Below, one piece after another: positions 9,706-19,171 of a stretch of 64,000 nt of DNA (the stretch's first letter is position 1; each line of letters opens with the position of its first letter). The notes beneath the pieces are model-generated. The model did not search any database and was not told where the DNA came from. It worked only from the letters and a program-made list of their open reading frames with translations. A program made the position numbers and the translations under genes. The DNA lies in NCBI GenBank assembly GCA_947479815.1, contig CANKAT010000004.1, positions 16,211-80,210 on the forward strand, written 5' to 3'. Source of the stretch: Sphingobacteriaceae bacterium (GTDB lineage: Bacteria > Bacteroidota > Bacteroidia > Sphingobacteriales > Sphingobacteriaceae).

Positions 9706-9823
9706 GGGAAAGGGGAAAGCGGAAAGGTGGAAGCGGAAAGGTGAAAGCTAAAAGCTAAAAGATTAAAGCTGAAGATTAAAGTGAAAAGCTAAAAGGTTAA
9801 AGGGGAAAGCTGAAAGGCAAAAG
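9700..9823 (+). repeat. purine-rich degenerate heptamer tract, locus I
   Basis: The sequence reads as consecutive 7-base words on the plus strand: GGGAAAG, GGGAAAG, CGGAAAG, GTGGAAG, CGGAAAG, GTGAAAG, CTAAAAG, CTAAAAG, ATTAAAG and so on, ending with GCTGAAA-like words. Phase is kept for most of the tract, with one or two slips. The first in-phase word already overlaps the stop codon of the FKBP gene, so the tract abuts or slightly invades its 3' end. The same vocabulary returns at 37563-37782. No reading frame or intrinsic terminator is evident here. Confidence 0.75.
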
Positions 9824-9938
9824 TTATGAATGTTAGATTCAAAATCTAAGCAAAAAACGGATTAATTATCAGGGTCGCTAAAGCAAAATTACCATTGTGC
9901 GGTTTTAGTACTAAACTCTATTACTGCTTATAACCTGA

Positions 9939-11087
9939 TTATTTTAAAAAATATTCTAGAAACAAAAACGCTTTTTCATTTGAATCTGGATTGGGGGTAT
10001 GATCGGGCCGGTTGGTCATAGCCACTCTATTTTCATAGCCTAAAAATCGATTCACTGCAATGCTATGATTTAAAGGAATCCAACGCTTTTCAGGATCTTC
10101 AGAACCCCCCGAAACAAGAAAGGGCCTTGGAGCCATTAGGGCATGCAGTTCATGCAGGTTTAGCCCTTCAGAAATCAATCTAGGGTACAGCCCTTTTGCC
10201 GGATTCTGTGCTGTTATAAGTCCTCTTTTACGCCATGGTTGAGGATGATACCCTAAATACCAGGGTTCCCAATAATTAATTGATTCTCTACTTTCATCAA
10301 AAACAATTCCGGGATCAGACCAAACAGCGCAGGCAAATTTTTCATAAAGGCAGGAAGCAAACATAGCCCACTTTCCTCCATAAGAATGACCCATGATACC
10401 AATTCGCTTACTGTCAACCTGCTTAACTTTTGCTAATACATTCCAGGCATTAGCCGCAGCATAGGCCAGCATAGAAAGAGGCTGAACACTGACATTTTTT
10501 ATATCCGGATAATACAGCGAATAGGTTTTATTGTTCGTAGTTTCTGTTGTTCCCAATGAAAGTGTCACAAAACCACGTTTAGCAAGTTGATAAGCAAAAT
10601 TACGGTCAGGCAGATCAGCCCTTCCTAATCCGGCAGAAGTTTCGGGCTCGTAATAAACAGTAATTACTGCAGGCTTTTTACCAAGCCCGTCAGGTATCAT
10701 TAAATATGCATCAGTTTGTTGGTTTGGAAGCCAGTAAAACCTAACCTTATATTGAGTAAATCCATCCTTGCGAGTTGAATCTCTGATTTCAAAATTCTGA
10801 TTTGTAATTAATGCAGGCCATGCCCCCATTAGTCCGTTCCATTTGGCTAAAATTTCTTTACGTCTACTTGCCCAGTCTTGTTTATTTTTTACCTGTTTTC
10901 CATTATAAAATGTTAAAGGAGAACGATAGTCGCCAAATTGGTCTTTAAATTCAAGCAAGGGAGTAAAATAGTTTGCTATTTTTTCAGGCAAGGGTTTTCC
11001 TTTCTGATCCAGTCTTTGTGCCAGTACCGTTCCTCCAAAAAAGACAGCTCCTAGCGCCAATAAAAATACTTTAGCTACAGACATCAT
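9939..11087 (-). CDS. secreted alpha/beta-hydrolase (esterase or peptidase)
   Basis: A 382-residue secreted hydrolase with a signal peptide (MMSVAKVFLLALGAVFFGG..VLA). The nucleophile elbow is GHSYGG with Ser235; Asp331 in SEDPEKRW and His363 in RPDHTP complete a plausible triad. The fold and a C-terminal MAPRPFLVSGG segment match the prolyl-oligopeptidase/acetyl-xylan-esterase group; a CE15-like glucuronoyl esterase is possible because a Lys follows the elbow (GGKW). The start at 11087 overlaps the stop of the upstream hydrolase by 4 bases (ATGA); the adjacent ATG at 11084 is an alternative. Two hydrolases in one operon suggest polysaccharide or ester scavenging, but no glycosidase lies nearby to name a substrate. 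Confidence 0.82.
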   Translation of the reverse strand: MMSVAKVFLLALGAVFFGGTVLAQRLDQKGKPLPEKIANYFTPLLEFKDQFGDYRSPLTFYNGKQVKNKQDWASRRKEILAKWNGLMGAWPALITNQNFEIRDSTRKDGFTQYKVRFYWLPNQQTDAYLMIPDGLGKKPAVITVYYEPETSAGLGRADLPDRNFAYQLAKRGFVTLSLGTTETTNNKTYSLYYPDIKNVSVQPLSMLAYAAANAWNVLAKVKQVDSKRIGIMGHSYGGKWAMFASCLYEKFACAVWSDPGIVFDESRESINYWEPWYLGYHPQPWRKRGLITAQNPAKGLYPRLISEGLNLHELHALMAPRPFLVSGGSEDPEKRWIPLNHSIAVNRFLGYENRVAMTNRPDHTPNPDSNEKAFLFLEYFLK

Positions 11088-12199
11088 TTCAAATATTTTT
11101 CAAACCAATCGAGCATTTCAATCTTCATGTCATCGGTGTAAACATGACCGGTATTTTGATAAATAATACTTTTAAACTTATCCTTCTCTTTATACAATGA
11201 ATATACTGTATCGAGCTTTTTCTCCAAGACCTTCATCCCACTCAGCGGAGAACCGCTATCACTATCACCTGTTAGCGCAAGAAATGGTCTAGGTGCAATA
11301 AGCCCCATTACCGCCTCCGTATCAAAGTGCTGAAGCATGCCCGGAACAAAATAATATATCCCATGCGATTTCAATTCACGTTGCTCAATGAGTTCTTTAT
11401 ATCGGGTAAAGCAGGCTACACCTACCACCACTTTAATTCTGGAATCCAAGGCAGCTAGCCACCATGCACGCGTGCTTCCCATACTCATTCCCTCTACACC
11501 TATCCGCTCCATATCAATTTCAGGACGACTATTTAAATAATCTAAAGCAATTTGCTCATCCCGAATCTGCATGCCCCAAAGCGAACGACCAAACCATAAA
11601 TTGATCTTAAACTGGGATCCCTCTTGATCTGCTCCTTTTAATTGAGTTTCAAGCTCTCCTGCAGGTCCAGTACCTTTGCGTTCACCATTAAAATAACTGT
11701 CAATTGCCATTACAGCATAACCTTTAGAAATCAATAGTGCTAAAACATCTTGAGCTGTTGATGAATTGGAACCCATGATATTCTCCTTACTGCTGCTATG
11801 ACCATGTAAACCTAAAATAAGGGGCACCTTACCCTTCACATGCGATGGAATGGCGAGAAAACCGGGAATCCATCCATCTACCCCATTGTCAATCAGAAAC
11901 TTTTCAAGAATGTATCCGTTCATTTGTTTCTTAAAAACCGTTTGAACATTGAGATTTTTTGGGCGCGGTGGAATGTCACCCAATAATTTTTGCAGTGTTT
12001 CACTGACCTGAACGCGCTCTTTTTTCCATGAAGTAAGTTCTGAGGGGAATTTATAATCGGGATATTCCCATTTCTGATAATACTCTGGAACACCCGCCCA
12101 TGGAGCCTGTTCTTTCCAAAGTACTTCTTGTGCAAAAACAGAAAAATTGTCTGTCAAATAAATGAAGGAAAGAAAAAAGAAACAAAAACATTTTTTCAT
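11084..12199 (-). CDS. secreted alpha/beta-hydrolase, acetyl-xylan-esterase-like
   Basis: A 371-residue secreted hydrolase. The N-terminus MKKCFCFFFLSFIYLTDNFS is a signal peptide. The oxyanion region is GLHGHSSSKEN (about 130-140), the nucleophile elbow is GMSMGS with Ser239, the acid is Asp312 or Asp314 in TGDSDSGSP, and the base is His352 in NTGHVY. This arrangement is that of the dienelactone-hydrolase/AXE1-like esterases. It is the first gene of a two-gene operon, its stop overlapping the next hydrolase start by 4 bases. A role in de-esterifying plant-type or dietary glycans is an inference from the family; the natural ester is unknown. Confidence 0.82.
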   Translation of the reverse strand: MKKCFCFFFLSFIYLTDNFSVFAQEVLWKEQAPWAGVPEYYQKWEYPDYKFPSELTSWKKERVQVSETLQKLLGDIPPRPKNLNVQTVFKKQMNGYILEKFLIDNGVDGWIPGFLAIPSHVKGKVPLILGLHGHSSSKENIMGSNSSTAQDVLALLISKGYAVMAIDSYFNGERKGTGPAGELETQLKGADQEGSQFKINLWFGRSLWGMQIRDEQIALDYLNSRPEIDMERIGVEGMSMGSTRAWWLAALDSRIKVVVGVACFTRYKELIEQRELKSHGIYYFVPGMLQHFDTEAVMGLIAPRPFLALTGDSDSGSPLSGMKVLEKKLDTVYSLYKEKDKFKSIIYQNTGHVYTDDMKIEMLDWFEKYLK

Positions 12200-12250
12200 A
12201 TTTATGAATTAAATACCTAAAAATCAATAACTTATTAACTACTCAAATAA

Positions 12251-13021
12251 TTATACTTTCCTTGCTTCAGCTATAAGTTTTGAAGAAAGTTCAGTTCCAA
12301 GGTATTTATCAATGATACTGTGAACCCCATACAATAAAGGTGTCATCAGTATGGCAACTACAAACTTATAGCTGTAATTTACAATACCGATAGCAGCAAC
12401 CATTTGCCAAGTCCAATTATATTGTGGATTAATATAGAAGGCAATAAAAATGACCACAAAGCTATCAATGAACTGCGAAGCAAGGGTTGAACCGGTAGCC
12501 CTTAGCCAGAGAAATCGCTCCCCTGTAATTTTCTTAATCCGGTGAAAAATTAGTACATCAACCATTTGTCCAATTAAAAATGCGATGATTGAACCCACTA
12601 TGATCCACATTCCCTGACCAAAAATTGCACTAAAAGCGTTATTCATATTAATTGCTTCGCCATTAACAGTTTGATTGACCCAGAAATCAGAAGGTGCCAG
12701 ATTCATAGCAAAGCCAACAACAAAAAAAGCATATGTAATTAAGATAGCAGCTAGAATTGATAAAAAACGAACCTGCTTAATTCCAAAATATTCATTGATG
12801 ATATCTGTCATAATAAATATCAATGGCCAGGTTACTACGCCTGCAGACATGTTGAATGAAAGATCAGGAACACCAAACATATTAATGTCGAATTTTTGGA
12901 TACCTAATGAACCTTCAACCGTAAAGATTTTAACCCCGATAAACTCTGCAAGAATAGCATTTGCGATTAAAAAGGCAGCCAGAACAAGAAAAAGACGACT
13001 TTCTTTGGTTTTATAAGTCAT
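12251..13021 (-). CDS. yhhQ: queuosine precursor transporter (YhhQ/Vut_1 family)
   Basis: A 256-residue inner-membrane protein with six or seven helices. Family signatures are the early ANAILAEFIGVKIF, ADxIxEYFG-type segment ITDIINEYFG seen here as IMTDIINEYFGIKQ (about 85-100), and the later LIGQMVDVLIFHRIKK and GSTLASQFIDSFVVIFIAFY. Members import preQ0/preQ1 for tRNA queuosine synthesis. The queA gene at 59813 shows that the cell makes queuosine, though the two are 47 kb apart. The gene is divergent from the aminotransferase at 13121 with 99 bp between starts; I did not recognise a preQ1 riboswitch in that gap. Confidence 0.88.
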   Translation of the reverse strand: MTYKTKESRLFLVLAAFLIANAILAEFIGVKIFTVEGSLGIQKFDINMFGVPDLSFNMSAGVVTWPLIFIMTDIINEYFGIKQVRFLSILAAILITYAFFVVGFAMNLAPSDFWVNQTVNGEAINMNNAFSAIFGQGMWIIVGSIIAFLIGQMVDVLIFHRIKKITGERFLWLRATGSTLASQFIDSFVVIFIAFYINPQYNWTWQMVAAIGIVNYSYKFVVAILMTPLLYGVHSIIDKYLGTELSSKLIAEARKV

Positions 13022-13120
13022 TTGTTTAAGATCTAATTACAGTTCAAAATAATAATTAAATCCGGATAATAATGGAACATTTTAAATCAGGATAGTAGAA
13101 TTTGTTATTTTAGCTCCATT

Positions 13121-14263
13121 ATGCATATACAATCCAAATTGCCTGATGTTGGCACTACAATTTTCACAGTCATGTCACAGCTTGCGGTTCAACACCAGGC
13201 TATTAATTTATCGCAGGGTTTTCCTGATTATGAATGTTCTCCAGAACTCATCAGGTTAGTAGATCATTACATGAGATCAGGTTACAACCAATATGCACCG
13301 ATGGCCGGACTTTTATCGCTTAGGGAACGTATCGCAGAAAAACAAGAAAAGCTTCACCATGTTATTTACAATCCTGATACAGAAATAACGATCACTGCTG
13401 GAGGAACACAAGCACTATTTGCTTCTATTGCATGTGTAATCAGACCAGATGATGAGGTAATCATTTTTGAACCTGCCTATGATGCTTATGGCCCTACAGT
13501 AACCCTCTTTGGTGGCCGTATCCGGTCGGTTGAACTAAGTGCTCCAAACTATTCGATTGATTGGGTAGAAGTAGGTAAACTGATCAATGATAAAACCCGA
13601 ATGATCATTTTAAACTATCCCAACAATCCGACGGGAAGAACACTGGATGAGCATGATATAAAATGCTTGATTAATTTAACAAGAGGTACCAATATCCTCA
13701 TACTGAGTGACGAGGTTTATGAGCACCTTATTTATGATGGGAAACAGCATCTGAGCTTATCTCGCTATCCTGAATTGAGAGAAAGAAGTTTCATTACTGC
13801 CTCATTTGGAAAACTTTTGCATGCAACTGGATGGAAGGTTGGTTATTGCCTTGCACCGGAAGGGTTAATGAAGGAATTTCGAAAAATTCATCAGTTTGAA
13901 GTATTTAGTGTCAACTCATTTGTGCAATATGCGATATCAGACTTTTTAAAGAATGATCGTAATTACCTAGAAATTAGCGAATTTTTTCAAGTTAAAAAAG
14001 ATTTTTTTGGCACCTTGATGAAAGAAACACGTTTCGACCTGTTAACCTGTAATGGTTCTTATTTCCAATCTGTACAATATAGTAGGATAAGCGATGAAAA
14101 AGATACTGATATAGCAATAAGGTTAATAAAGGAATTTGGAGTTGCGGGAATACCGGTCTCTGCATTTTATTCAAAAGGTACAGACGATCATGTGCTTCGT
14201 TTTTGTTTTGCAAAAAAGAAAGAAACACTTGAAAAAGCCGTAGAAATCTTAATTAAAGTTTAA
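13121..14263 (+). CDS. PLP-dependent aminotransferase, methionine/glutamine-type (YbdL-like)
   Basis: A 380-residue class I/II aminotransferase of fold type I. Visible signatures are INLSQGFPDYECSP near the N-terminus, YNQYAPMAGLLSLRERIA, ITAGGTQALFASI, NYPNNPTGR, SDEVYEHLIYDG and the PLP lysine in SFGKLLHATGWKVGY. This combination is typical of YbdL and kynurenine/glutamine-transaminase-K-like enzymes, which transaminate methionine, glutamine and aromatic residues. The next gene on the strand is an omega-amidase, the enzyme that hydrolyses the alpha-ketoglutaramate formed when glutamine is the amino donor. The pair therefore fits methionine salvage by the glutamine transaminase/omega-amidase route, although 537 bp separate them. 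Confidence 0.88.
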   Translation: MHIQSKLPDVGTTIFTVMSQLAVQHQAINLSQGFPDYECSPELIRLVDHYMRSGYNQYAPMAGLLSLRERIAEKQEKLHHVIYNPDTEITITAGGTQALFASIACVIRPDDEVIIFEPAYDAYGPTVTLFGGRIRSVELSAPNYSIDWVEVGKLINDKTRMIILNYPNNPTGRTLDEHDIKCLINLTRGTNILILSDEVYEHLIYDGKQHLSLSRYPELRERSFITASFGKLLHATGWKVGYCLAPEGLMKEFRKIHQFEVFSVNSFVQYAISDFLKNDRNYLEISEFFQVKKDFFGTLMKETRFDLLTCNGSYFQSVQYSRISDEKDTDIAIRLIKEFGVAGIPVSAFYSKGTDDHVLRFCFAKKKETLEKAVEILIKV

Positions 14264-14800
14264 CAGTAACATGCATTATCCATCACTAATATATACCTAA
14301 AAAAAATCGCCCATTCTATCATTTCTTGAGAAACATTACAAAAACCTTCGGAATCTGGGTTAAATAATAATCAAATACTGAATTTTATCAACTCATACCT
14401 ATGGGCAATAAAAAAAAGTATTATCTCTAGAGTTTAGTTCATAATTAAAAACTCAGTCTTGTATTTTCTCATCTTTCAACTAGTTTCTAAGCTTTTATGC
14501 CCTTTTGTGTTCACAATTAAAAAATTGGACAATTCTAAAATCGGCCTAGGCTAGATTTTAAACTAAAACCATTGATATTCATATAATTAAAAAAATAAAA
14601 AATTAGCTTTTACTGTTTATTCGCAGTTATTTATGGTGAGTTAAACAAATCAATAGCTTTTTGGAGCATTTAATTAATTAGTTAAGGGGGGTTAAGAACT
14701 TATAAATGTTGCACCTCATAAACAATTTTTTATATTTATATAAATTCCAAAATATAAGTTTAAAAGCATTTTTTTTATTGATCACGTAGAATAAAATCGA
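14264..14800. other. long AT-rich intergenic region without recognised feature
   Basis: These 537 bases between the aminotransferase and the omega-amidase hold no ORF of note, no tRNA-like fold and no tandem heptamers. The only landmarks are homopolymeric A or T runs and a short GGGGGG run near 14685. It may hold the omega-amidase promoter or decayed coding sequence; I can support neither. Confidence 0.5.
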
Positions 14801-15583
14801 ATGAGTGTACTAAAAATAACCACCTTTCAGACTTACCTATTTTGGGAAAACATTGACAAGAACCTTCAGTATCTGAGTTTAAGACTTGGATCAATTCGTG
14901 AGACTACTGATCTTATTGTTCTTCCTGAAATGTTTAGTACGGGTTTTTCTATGGATTCGGAAAATCTTGCCGAAAAGATGAACGGTAAAACCATGAAATG
15001 GATGGTTGAGCAGGCAAAAAAATATAAATGTGTAATTACCGGAAGTATCATCATCAAAGAAAAAAATAAGTATTATAATCGATTGATTTGGATGCGCCCC
15101 AACGGAACTTATGAGTATTATGACAAAAGGCATCTGTTTGGCTTAGGCGAAGAGGATCAGCATTATACGGCAGGTTCTAAAAAGCTTTTCGTAGAACTTA
15201 AAGGCTGGAAAATTTGTCCGGCAATCTGTTATGACCTTCGTTTCCCTATTTGGCTTAGAAATACAAATCAGGAATACGACATGTTATTGATCGTTGCCAA
15301 TTGGCCCGAACGTCGTTCATTACACTGGCGCTCACTTATCCCTGCAAGGGCCATAGAAAACCAAGCTTTTGTAGTTGCTGTTAACCGGGTGGGTCATGAC
15401 GGAAATGAAGTTTATCATTCCGGTGATTCTATGTGCATAGATCCAAATGGGAAAGTAATTTATTATAAACCCAATGATGAAGACTTGTATACTTTTTCAA
15501 TCAATAAAAATGATGTAACCGAAGCTCGCGCCTCTCTTCCATTTCTTAAAGATGGCGATTCATTTACACTAACTGATCAATAA
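14801..15583 (+). CDS. omega-amidase, nitrilase superfamily (YafV/Nit2-like)
   Basis: A 260-residue carbon-nitrogen hydrolase with the complete nitrilase triad: Glu43 in LPEMFSTGFS, Lys109 in YYDKRHLF and Cys143 in AICYDLRFP. The GFSM and DLRFP contexts are those of YafV and Nit2, which hydrolyse alpha-ketoglutaramate and alpha-ketosuccinamate to the corresponding dicarboxylates and ammonia. The length matches YafV. Its neighbour upstream is a methionine/glutamine-type aminotransferase, which supplies exactly this substrate, so a joint role in methionine salvage and glutamine-dependent transamination is likely. The enzyme is cytoplasmic. Confidence 0.9.
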   Translation: MSVLKITTFQTYLFWENIDKNLQYLSLRLGSIRETTDLIVLPEMFSTGFSMDSENLAEKMNGKTMKWMVEQAKKYKCVITGSIIIKEKNKYYNRLIWMRPNGTYEYYDKRHLFGLGEEDQHYTAGSKKLFVELKGWKICPAICYDLRFPIWLRNTNQEYDMLLIVANWPERRSLHWRSLIPARAIENQAFVVAVNRVGHDGNEVYHSGDSMCIDPNGKVIYYKPNDEDLYTFSINKNDVTEARASLPFLKDGDSFTLTDQ

Positions 15584-15629
15584 CTCAGATTCTGTAATTC
15601 GCAAAATCCTTTAAATAAAATCGATCTAT

Positions 15630-16502
15630 TTATTGTTCATTGAACAATCTATTCCTGCAATCTTCGAGTTTTAATTTTTCAATATCAGAAAGTTCAGGTA
15701 ATTGCAATTGCATCGATTTAAACGTATCAATAATGATTTTACTGATGGTAATTCTGGTAAACCATTTTTTATCGGCAGGAATAATATACCATGGAGCATG
15801 CTCTTTACTAGTTGCATTGATGGCCTCTTCATATACCCTCATGTAATCATCCCATAAAGTACGTTCATCAATATCGGCAGAAGAAAACTTCCAGTTCTTA
15901 TTGGGCTGATCTATTCTTTCTAAAAATCGCTTCTTTTGTTCCTTTTTAGAAATATTTAGAAAAAACTTAATGATTACTGTACCATTAATAGAGATATGTT
16001 TTTCAAAATTACGAATACTCTCATACCGTTCTTTCCAGAAATCAGCACGCATAGATTCTGCGGCTTTAAACCCCTCATTAAAACTATATTCAGGATGAAC
16101 TTTACAGACCAAAACATTTTCATAATGCGAACGATTATGTATTCCAATCCTCCCCCGCTCAGGCAAGGCCTTATAATGTCTCCATATAAAATCATGATCA
16201 AGCTCTTCTTGACTAGGTTGTTTGAAGCTATAAACCTGACAGCCCTGCGGATTTAAACCACTCATCGTAGTTTTTATGGCACTGTCTTTTCCAGCTGCGT
16301 CCATACCCTGAAAAATAATAAGCAACGAGTGTTTGTTCTGAGCATACATCTTTTCCTGTAAGTTACTCATTTCAGCACTTAACTCCTTTAGCAATTCAGC
16401 AGCTTCATTAGTAGTGAGCTTACCCGTGAATTCAGGATCATGATCTTTAACACTAAAATGAGTTTTAGGACTTATTTTGAATTTTTTAATTAAATCATCC
16501 AT
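15630..16502 (-). CDS. ppk2: polyphosphate kinase 2 family protein
   Basis: A 290-residue P-loop kinase of the PPK2 family, which transfers phosphate between polyphosphate and nucleotides. The Walker A motif FQGMDAAGKDSA covers residues 65-75, followed by VYSFKQPSQEELDHDFIWR and the lid/Walker B region PERGRIGIHNRSHYENVLV. The start at 16502 was chosen because the 21 residues encoded upstream of it (to 16565) are hydrophobic and unlike any PPK2 N-terminus. The single-domain length fits class I or class III enzymes; which direction (nucleotide phosphorylation or polyphosphate synthesis) cannot be told from the sequence. It is divergent from the PBP1A gene, with 114 bp between starts. Confidence 0.9.
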   Translation of the reverse strand: MDDLIKKFKISPKTHFSVKDHDPEFTGKLTTNEAAELLKELSAEMSNLQEKMYAQNKHSLLIIFQGMDAAGKDSAIKTTMSGLNPQGCQVYSFKQPSQEELDHDFIWRHYKALPERGRIGIHNRSHYENVLVCKVHPEYSFNEGFKAAESMRADFWKERYESIRNFEKHISINGTVIIKFFLNISKKEQKKRFLERIDQPNKNWKFSSADIDERTLWDDYMRVYEEAINATSKEHAPWYIIPADKKWFTRITISKIIIDTFKSMQLQLPELSDIEKLKLEDCRNRLFNEQ

Positions 16503-16616
16503 AAAAAAAATTAAAATATTTAGTGATTTTGGCAGGTCAATTGCAATAAAAATTAAGCAATTCAAAAATCACAGAAATTTACACCATATTAATCATGATT
16601 TCCTCATCTTTACCCT

Positions 16617-19082
16617 ATGTTCAGAAGAATTAAAAATAAGCGTCTTCGCTATGCTATTATAGCTTTATATTTTATTGTACTCTTTTTTTGTGCCCTTGAA
16701 CTAAATTTTCTATGGTTATTTGGTTATTCTCCAACCATAAAGGATATAAAAACTCCTAATATTAACGTAGTTTCCGAGCTATTTACCTCGGATGGCAAGC
16801 TCATTGGAAAATATTATAAAGAAAACAGAACCCCTGTTGAATACGATAGTATCTCTCCTGCGATAATTGATGCGCTTGTTGCCACAGAAGATGTTCGATT
16901 TTATGAGCATAGTGGTATCGATATCAGATCACTCCTATCCAGTATCGTTTCAACTGCCAGCGGCGACAAACGTGGGGCAAGTACCATCACACAACAACTC
17001 GCTAAAAATCTATACAGTACCAGAAACAGAAAATCGCAGGGGCTAATCAAATACATTCCCTTAGTAAGAACAGTAGTTTTTAAATTAAAAGAATGGGTAA
17101 CTGCCTATAAACTAGAAAATTACTATTCAAAAAAAGAAATTCTTACACTCTATCTCAATACCGTGCCATTTGGCAATAATACGTTCGGTATAAAAACCGC
17201 CTCGAAAAGATATTTCAATAAAAATGTTCATAAGCTTCAGGTTGAAGAGGCCGCTATGCTGGTTGGAATGTTAAAAGCAATTACTACGTATAATCCGATC
17301 CGAAATCCAGAAAAATCACTTGAACGACGAAATACTGTATTATCTCAAATGCAGAAATATGATTACTTGACTGAAAAGGAATTTAAAAAATACAGTCAGA
17401 GGCCACTTAAATTAAATCCCGGCAGTTTTGATGAAGGCAGCGATGGGGGTTCTTATCTCAGATCAGCTGTTTCAAGATACCTTGAAAAATGGTGTGAAGA
17501 CAATGGCTATGATCTGTATGCTGACGGATTGAAAATTTATACCACTATCGATTCCCGAATGCAGCAATATGCTGAGGAGGCGGTGACAGGCCAGATGAAG
17601 ATCTTACAAAAGCGATTTGAAAATGTATGGGGAAATGAAAATCCATGGAGAACAACAGATGGAAATGAAATTCTTGATTTTCCTGAAAAAGCTGCTCAGC
17701 GACTTCCTTATTATGAATTCCTGAAAAAACGGTTTGATGGCAATCGCGATTCCATTGACTATTATCTAAACCGGCCTAAGAAAATGAAAGTTTTCAGCTG
17801 GAATGGTGAAAAGGAAGTCCTATATTCTACCATAGATTCCATAAAATATTATGCAAAAATTCTGAACACTGGAATGATGACCCTTGATCCATTCAATGGG
17901 CATATTAAGGTTTGGATTGGAGGAATAAATCATAATTATTTTAATTACGATCATGTTAATCAGGCAAAAAGACAGGCAGGATCAACTTTTAAGCCTTTCG
18001 CCTATCTGGCAGCCCTTGAAGCGGGTATGAATCCTTGTGATAAATTTATTGATCAGGCGGTACGAATTCCATATACCTTAAAAGGGAAAACCGAATACTG
18101 GGAGCCTAAAAACTCCAATTATAGCTTTTCAGGAAGAGAAATGTCTATGCGATGGGCCATGGGCAAATCGGTAAATTCTATTACTGCACAAATAACTGAA
18201 AAAGTAGGTGCTAAAAACGTAGTAAAATATGCACATGAATGTGGCATTGAAAGTGATTTAAAAGCAGTTCCATCGGTTAGTTTAGGACCGAATGATGTCA
18301 GTGTTTTTGAAATGGTAAAAGCCTATGGAACCTTTTTGAATAAAGGAATTAGATCTGAGCCTATTCTAGTTGAAAAGATATTGGATCTGGATGGTAACCT
18401 GATTGAGAAATTTAAATCGGAACAAAAGAGAACACTCAGCGAAGAAATAGCCTGGCTGATGATTTACATGCTTCGTGGCGGTATGGAAGAACCTGAGGGT
18501 ACTTCGCAAGCGCTATGGGAATGGGATCTATGGAAAAATAATAACCAGATCGGCGGTAAAACCGGAACATCATCTGATTATGTGGATGGTTGGTACATGG
18601 GCGTAACAAAAGATCTGGTTACCGGTGTCTGGGTAGGCTGCGATGAGCGAAGTGTTCATTTCAAAACTTCTCAAACTGGTGAAGGTTCTAGAACCGCATT
18701 GCCAATCTTTGGAAAATTTATGGAAAAGGTTTATAAAGACAAATCTCTGGGAATTACACAAGGGCCATTTCCAAAACCTGGCGTTAAGATAACACGAGAA
18801 TATCAATGTGAAACTCCACGATATACTTCAGATACAACAAGTATTGACTCTTTATTTACAGACTCATTGTACATTCCTGATGAAATTTCTGATACCACAG
18901 AACGTTCTAATTTTAATGCCCGTCAAACAATAAGTCCTAAAATTCAGGAAAATAAAAGCAATTTACCTGTAGATAATAAAGCGCCAGTAAATCCAAAAAC
19001 AGACCCCCCTGTAGAGGTCCAAAAAACGCGCAAAGAAATCAGGGATGAACGCAAGCAAAATAAACCAACACCAGTTAATTGA
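16617..19082 (+). CDS. mrcA: bifunctional penicillin-binding protein 1A
   Basis: An 821-residue class A penicillin-binding protein. A cytoplasmic stub and one membrane helix (about 10-35) precede the GT51 transglycosylase domain, with catalytic Glu91 in ATEDVRFYEHSG and the KRGASTITQQLAKNLY motif at 118-133. The transpeptidase domain holds the acyl-acceptor Ser456 with Lys459 (GSTFKP), the SVN motif at 518-520 and the KTG motif at 648-650. The C-terminal tail from about 740 is low-complexity and rich in Thr, Ser, Pro and Lys. It polymerises and cross-links peptidoglycan in the periplasm. All catalytic motifs are intact. Confidence 0.95.
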   Translation: MFRRIKNKRLRYAIIALYFIVLFFCALELNFLWLFGYSPTIKDIKTPNINVVSELFTSDGKLIGKYYKENRTPVEYDSISPAIIDALVATEDVRFYEHSGIDIRSLLSSIVSTASGDKRGASTITQQLAKNLYSTRNRKSQGLIKYIPLVRTVVFKLKEWVTAYKLENYYSKKEILTLYLNTVPFGNNTFGIKTASKRYFNKNVHKLQVEEAAMLVGMLKAITTYNPIRNPEKSLERRNTVLSQMQKYDYLTEKEFKKYSQRPLKLNPGSFDEGSDGGSYLRSAVSRYLEKWCEDNGYDLYADGLKIYTTIDSRMQQYAEEAVTGQMKILQKRFENVWGNENPWRTTDGNEILDFPEKAAQRLPYYEFLKKRFDGNRDSIDYYLNRPKKMKVFSWNGEKEVLYSTIDSIKYYAKILNTGMMTLDPFNGHIKVWIGGINHNYFNYDHVNQAKRQAGSTFKPFAYLAALEAGMNPCDKFIDQAVRIPYTLKGKTEYWEPKNSNYSFSGREMSMRWAMGKSVNSITAQITEKVGAKNVVKYAHECGIESDLKAVPSVSLGPNDVSVFEMVKAYGTFLNKGIRSEPILVEKILDLDGNLIEKFKSEQKRTLSEEIAWLMIYMLRGGMEEPEGTSQALWEWDLWKNNNQIGGKTGTSSDYVDGWYMGVTKDLVTGVWVGCDERSVHFKTSQTGEGSRTALPIFGKFMEKVYKDKSLGITQGPFPKPGVKITREYQCETPRYTSDTTSIDSLFTDSLYIPDEISDTTERSNFNARQTISPKIQENKSNLPVDNKAPVNPKTDPPVEVQKTRKEIRDERKQNKPTPVN

Positions 19083-19171
19083 ATTTATAATTTATTGATA
19101 TTTTTATCAATTGCTCAAAAATCAAAATCAATATTTTTACGTAATTTAGTTTAGATCATTTCAAGATATCA

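Noticed and set aside
13022..13120. preQ1 riboswitch before the queuosine-precursor transporter
   Set aside because: The 99 bases lack the C-rich hairpin and A-rich tail expected for preQ1-I, and no pseudoknot partner was seen.
15640..15660. Inverted repeat TTGTTCATTGAACAA as a terminator
   Set aside because: It lies within the last codons of the PPK2 gene, is short and has no T tract.
16503..16565. N-terminal extension of the PPK2 protein to an ATG at 16565
   Set aside because: The added residues are hydrophobic and do not fit a soluble kinase; the ATG at 16502 fits the family start.
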